A program made the translations under genes and the position numbers. A stretch of 33,119 bases of DNA. It comes from an uncultured Collinsella sp. GTDB lineage: Bacteria; Actinomycetota; Coriobacteriia; Coriobacteriales; Coriobacteriaceae. The notes beneath the pieces were generated by a model. It searched no databases. It saw nothing but the letters and a program-made list of their open reading frames with translations, and had not been told where the DNA came from. Positions within the stretch are counted from its first letter, which is position 1; the number at the start of each line of letters is the position of its first letter. Shown here one piece after another: positions 30,514-33,119 of this stretch. The stretch covers positions 1 to 33,119 of the forward strand of contig CATVZP010000014.1 of the NCBI GenBank assembly GCA_958348565.1, given 5' to 3'.

Positions 30514-31257
30514 ATGCAGACGGTCTATCGGGTATACGAGGGAGCGCGCGAGCCGCATCGGCTTGCAGTCGAGCGCACGGCCGAGCTACTCGGTCGCGGT
30601 GGCCTGGCGCTTATTCCAACCGAGACGGTCTACGGTGTCGCCGTGGCGGTCAACGCCTTCTCGGATGCCGTTCCACAAGATACAAGTGAACCTCTGCCGT
30701 GGCCGCGCGATCCGCAGGCCACCGTCAACGGCGCCGCGGCCCCCGCCCTCGGTACCGGATATCGTCGCATCTTTACCCTCAAGCAGCGCGAGCTCACCCA
30801 AACGGTTGCCTGGCTGGTCGATGATGCCGAGGCCCTCGACCGCTATGGCGTGGATATCCCTAACGAGGCCCGCGTGCTCGCCCGACGATGCTGGCCGGGC
30901 GCCCTGACTATCGTGGTCAAGGCGGCCCCCTGCGTGCCGACCTTTATGCGCGCCGCCGACGACACGGTGGCACTTCGCGCTTCGGCCTCGCCCGTGGTTC
31001 AGGCGCTCATCCGCGCCTGCGGCAGCCCTCTTGCCTGCACCAGCGCCAACACGCACGGCGCGCCCGCGCCGGCAAGTTTTGTCACGGTGGAGGAGCGCAT
31101 CCTGGAGGGGGTCGATGTGGCTGTCGATGCAGGTGAGACCCCGTGTCGCGACGCCTCAACCATCGTGTCGTTTCAGCGCGGCGAGCTCCAGATCCTGCGC
31201 CAAGGCGCGCTCCCCGCATCAGAGATCGAGCGGGTCCTGTCCGACCCGATGCAATAG
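30514..31257 (+). CDS. tsaC: L-threonylcarbamoyladenylate synthase (TsaC/Sua5/YrdC)
   Basis: The 247-residue enzyme makes threonylcarbamoyl-AMP for the t6A modification at position 37 of ANN-decoding tRNAs. Motifs are PTETVYG (35-41), KxR (Lys90, Arg92), WPGALT (127-132) and TSAN (176-179). Compared with the usual YrdC domain there is an insert of about 30 residues (53-82; Pro/Ala-rich) between the PTETVYG strand and RRIFTLKQR. It is too short for the Sua5 C-terminal domain. AAGGGG lies upstream of the ATG. glpK starts 13 bp downstream, so the two are probably cotranscribed. Confidence 0.9.
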   Translation: MQTVYRVYEGAREPHRLAVERTAELLGRGGLALIPTETVYGVAVAVNAFSDAVPQDTSEPLPWPRDPQATVNGAAAPALGTGYRRIFTLKQRELTQTVAWLVDDAEALDRYGVDIPNEARVLARRCWPGALTIVVKAAPCVPTFMRAADDTVALRASASPVVQALIRACGSPLACTSANTHGAPAPASFVTVEERILEGVDVAVDAGETPCRDASTIVSFQRGELQILRQGALPASEIERVLSDPMQ

Positions 31258-31270
31258 AAAGGTGTAAGCG

Positions 31271-32812
31271 ATGTCGTTGAATCTAGGTAGCCTGGGTATG
31301 GAAGACGCCCCGTTTAGCTTTGGCGGTTCCTACATCATGGCGCTCGACTGCGGCACTACCTCGGTACTCGCGACCATCGTCGACGAGTACGGCTGCATCG
31401 TCGCCCAGGCGCGCCGTAGCGTCAAAACCAGCTTCCCGCGCCCCGGCTGGGTGGAGCAGGATCCCACGGAGGTGCTTGCCAGCCAGATCGGCGTGATGAT
31501 GGAGGTCCAGTTTAAGAGCGGCATCCATTCTGACCGCATTGCCGCCATCGGTATCTCCAACCAGCGCGAGACCACGGTGGTGTGGGACCGCATAAGCGGC
31601 CAACCCATCTATAACGCCATCGTGTGGCAATGCCGTCGCACCGCACCTCTGATCGACGAGCTGGTCGAGCAGGGCGCAGAAGAACTGGTGCGCTCCCGCA
31701 CGGGACTCACACTCGATCCGTATTTTTCGGCTTCCAAGGTGCAGTGGATCCTCGACAACGTTGACGGTGCGCGTGAGAGCGCGGTGGCGGGCGACCTCAT
31801 GTTCGGCACCATCGACACCTGGCTCATCTACAACCTCACCGGCGGTCAGGTCTTTGCCACCGACTACACCAATGCCAGCCGCACCGCGCTCTTTAATATC
31901 CATACGCTCGATTGGGACGACGATCTGCTGGCGCTCTTTGACGTTCCACGTTCCATGATGCCCGAGGTTCGTTGGAGCTCGGGCGACTACGGCCGCGTCG
32001 CGAGCGACATCATGACCAACATGCCACCCATCATGGGCGTGGCGGGCGACCAGCAGGCGTCGCTGTTCGGCCACTGCTGCTTCCATCCCGGCCAGACCAA
32101 AAACACCTATGGCACGGGTTGCTTTATGCTCATGAACACCGGCGACGAGATCGTCGAATCCAAGAACGGTCTGGTCTCCACGATCGGTATCGCCGCGGAC
32201 GGCAAGATCAGCTATGCGCTCGAGGGCTCTATCTTTGCCGCCGGCTCAACCATGAATTGGCTGCGCAACAACATGGGCATCATCTCGAGCGTGAGCGAGT
32301 CCGCGCAACTCGCCACTTCGATCAGCGACAACGAGGGCTGCTACTTCGTCCCCGCCTTCGCAGGCCTGGGCGCTCCCTGGTGGGACCCGCATGCTCGCGG
32401 TATCGTGTGCGGCCTGACCGGCGCCTCGAGTCGCGCGACCATTGTGCGTGCGGCCTGCGAGTCCATGGCCTACCAGAGTTATGACGTGCTACGCGCCATG
32501 GAACAGGACGTGGGACTTTCGATTGAGCGCCTGTCCGTCGATGGCGGTGCCTCGCGCAACGAGTTCATCATGCAATTTCAGGCCGATCTGCTGGATATCC
32601 CCGTGCTGCAGTGCGAGACGGTGGAGACCACGGCGATTGGCGCCGCGTACTTGGCGGGCCTTGCCGTCGGCTATTGGGAGGACCTGGAGGAGCTGGAGCA
32701 AAACGCTCAGATCGTTAAGACCTTCCTTCCCCATATGTCCGCCGAGCGCCGCGAGCAAAACCTGGCGGGCTGGCATGATGCCGTCAAACGCTCGCTCGGC
32801 TCCGTACAGTAG
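31271..32812 (+). CDS. glpK: Glycerol kinase
   Basis: The 513-residue FGGY-family kinase converts glycerol to glycerol-3-phosphate. Motifs are DCGTTS (26-31), GWVEQDP, ISNQRETTVVWD, GVAGDQQASLFG, KNTYGTGCFM, AGLGAPWWDP and DGGASRNEFIMQFQADLL. An extra 20 residues precede the usual start. The segment before GVAGDQQ reads YGRVASDIMTNM and lacks the YHF-type His that the PTS protein HPr phosphorylates in Firmicutes GlpK, so that control seems absent. AAAGGTG precedes the ATG. It follows tsaC by 13 bp. Confidence 0.94.
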   Translation: MSLNLGSLGMEDAPFSFGGSYIMALDCGTTSVLATIVDEYGCIVAQARRSVKTSFPRPGWVEQDPTEVLASQIGVMMEVQFKSGIHSDRIAAIGISNQRETTVVWDRISGQPIYNAIVWQCRRTAPLIDELVEQGAEELVRSRTGLTLDPYFSASKVQWILDNVDGARESAVAGDLMFGTIDTWLIYNLTGGQVFATDYTNASRTALFNIHTLDWDDDLLALFDVPRSMMPEVRWSSGDYGRVASDIMTNMPPIMGVAGDQQASLFGHCCFHPGQTKNTYGTGCFMLMNTGDEIVESKNGLVSTIGIAADGKISYALEGSIFAAGSTMNWLRNNMGIISSVSESAQLATSISDNEGCYFVPAFAGLGAPWWDPHARGIVCGLTGASSRATIVRAACESMAYQSYDVLRAMEQDVGLSIERLSVDGGASRNEFIMQFQADLLDIPVLQCETVETTAIGAAYLAGLAVGYWEDLEELEQNAQIVKTFLPHMSAERREQNLAGWHDAVKRSLGSVQ

Positions 32813-32935
32813 GGCTGCGACGAGCTGCTCGATACAACAAACCGTTAAACTTATGCACGGCGCGCGGCAACAACATCGCCATGCGCCTTGTCAGCAAGGC
32901 CATCTTCCGGCCGCAACGAAAGGGGCAATCAACCC

Positions 32936-33119
32936 ATGACCGTCACCTACGATACGTCCCGTGTGACCCTTGTCGATCACCCGCTCGTCCAGCACAAGCT
33001 GTCGATCCTGCGCGACAAGAGCACCGGCACCAACCAGTTCCGCCAGCTCGTGCGCGAGCTCGCACTTTTTGACGGCTACGAGGCCATGCGCGACCTGCCC
33101 ATGGAAGACGTCGAGGTCG
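32936..33119 (+). CDS. upp: Uracil phosphoribosyltransferase (N-terminal part, cut by window edge)
   Basis: 61 codons are visible. [41 protein letters not shown] is typical of the N-terminus of Upp, which makes UMP from uracil and PRPP. GAAAGGGG precedes the ATG at 32936. The 123-bp gap after glpK (32813-32935) shows no hairpin terminator. Confidence 0.92.
   Translation, partial: MTVTYDTSRVTLVDHPLVQHKLSILRDKSTGTNQFRQLVRELALFDGYEAMRDLPMEDVEV

Overview
The window is GC-rich, densely coded and free of introns or tRNA/rRNA genes. Its gene content and protein style (RF1 variants, REP-like palindromes beginning GGGGACGTTCTT, CDMP-type GH4 enzymes with PTS permeases) suggest a gut Coriobacteriia actinobacterium, most likely Collinsella or a close relative. 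That assignment comes from memory of such genomes, not from a search. No phage, IS transposase or CRISPR array was seen.

Layout: (1) 1-1925, minus strand: a MarR-type repressor coupled to a truncated multidrug-type ABC exporter, with a clear promoter/operator. (2) 1941-2180: composite palindromic repeat. (3) 2338-3484: pyridoxal/pyridoxamine kinase overlapped by a small Cys-rich TIGR04076-like protein. (4) 3487-4103: nested palindrome, then a low-molecular-weight protein tyrosine phosphatase. (5) 4164-12273: two paralogous alpha-glucoside-type cassettes facing each other, each with a GH4 6-phospho-glucosidase, a PTS EIICB permease and an RpiR/SIS regulator. (6) 12427-13656: DHA1-type MFS exporter. 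(7) 13715-18706: a prenylated-FMN decarboxylase island: an LpdD-like domain fused to a type I isopentenyl-diphosphate isomerase, a DASS-type anion transporter, a UbiD/LpdC-type decarboxylase and a UbiX/LpdB flavin prenyltransferase. A MerR-type regulator follows at 18798. (8) 19841-21683: a single-pass membrane protein of unknown function and an aldose 1-epimerase-like protein. (9) 21946-26326: polar amino-acid ABC importer (binding lipoprotein, permease, ATPase) and an M20 peptidase. (10) 26618-29667: prfA and prmC, separated by about 720 bp of palindromic repeats and an AT-rich patch; PrmC carries a large internal acidic insertion. (11) 29682-30379: a HicAB toxin-antitoxin module with a palindromic promoter. 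(12) 30514-33119: TsaC/Sua5, glycerol kinase and the start of upp.

The most interesting system is the decarboxylase island. UbiX needs a dimethylallyl phosphate donor to prenylate FMN, UbiD needs the resulting prFMN, and LpdD-like domains travel with these decarboxylases. Here the LpdD-like domain is covalently joined to the enzyme that makes dimethylallyl diphosphate. A 24-bp motif matching at 19 positions lies upstream of both the fusion gene and the transporter-ubiD-ubiX operon, suggesting one regulon. I infer that the island imports an aromatic (or related unsaturated) acid and decarboxylates it with a locally made cofactor. The substrate cannot be read from the sequence.

A second theme is a set of non-coding palindromic repeats in intergenic regions. 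One is a composite element in three copies whose stem sequences differ while base pairing is kept. Others are GGGGACGTTCTT and GACAAAGGG palindromes, one of which appears to supply the -35 box of the LpdD-isomerase promoter.
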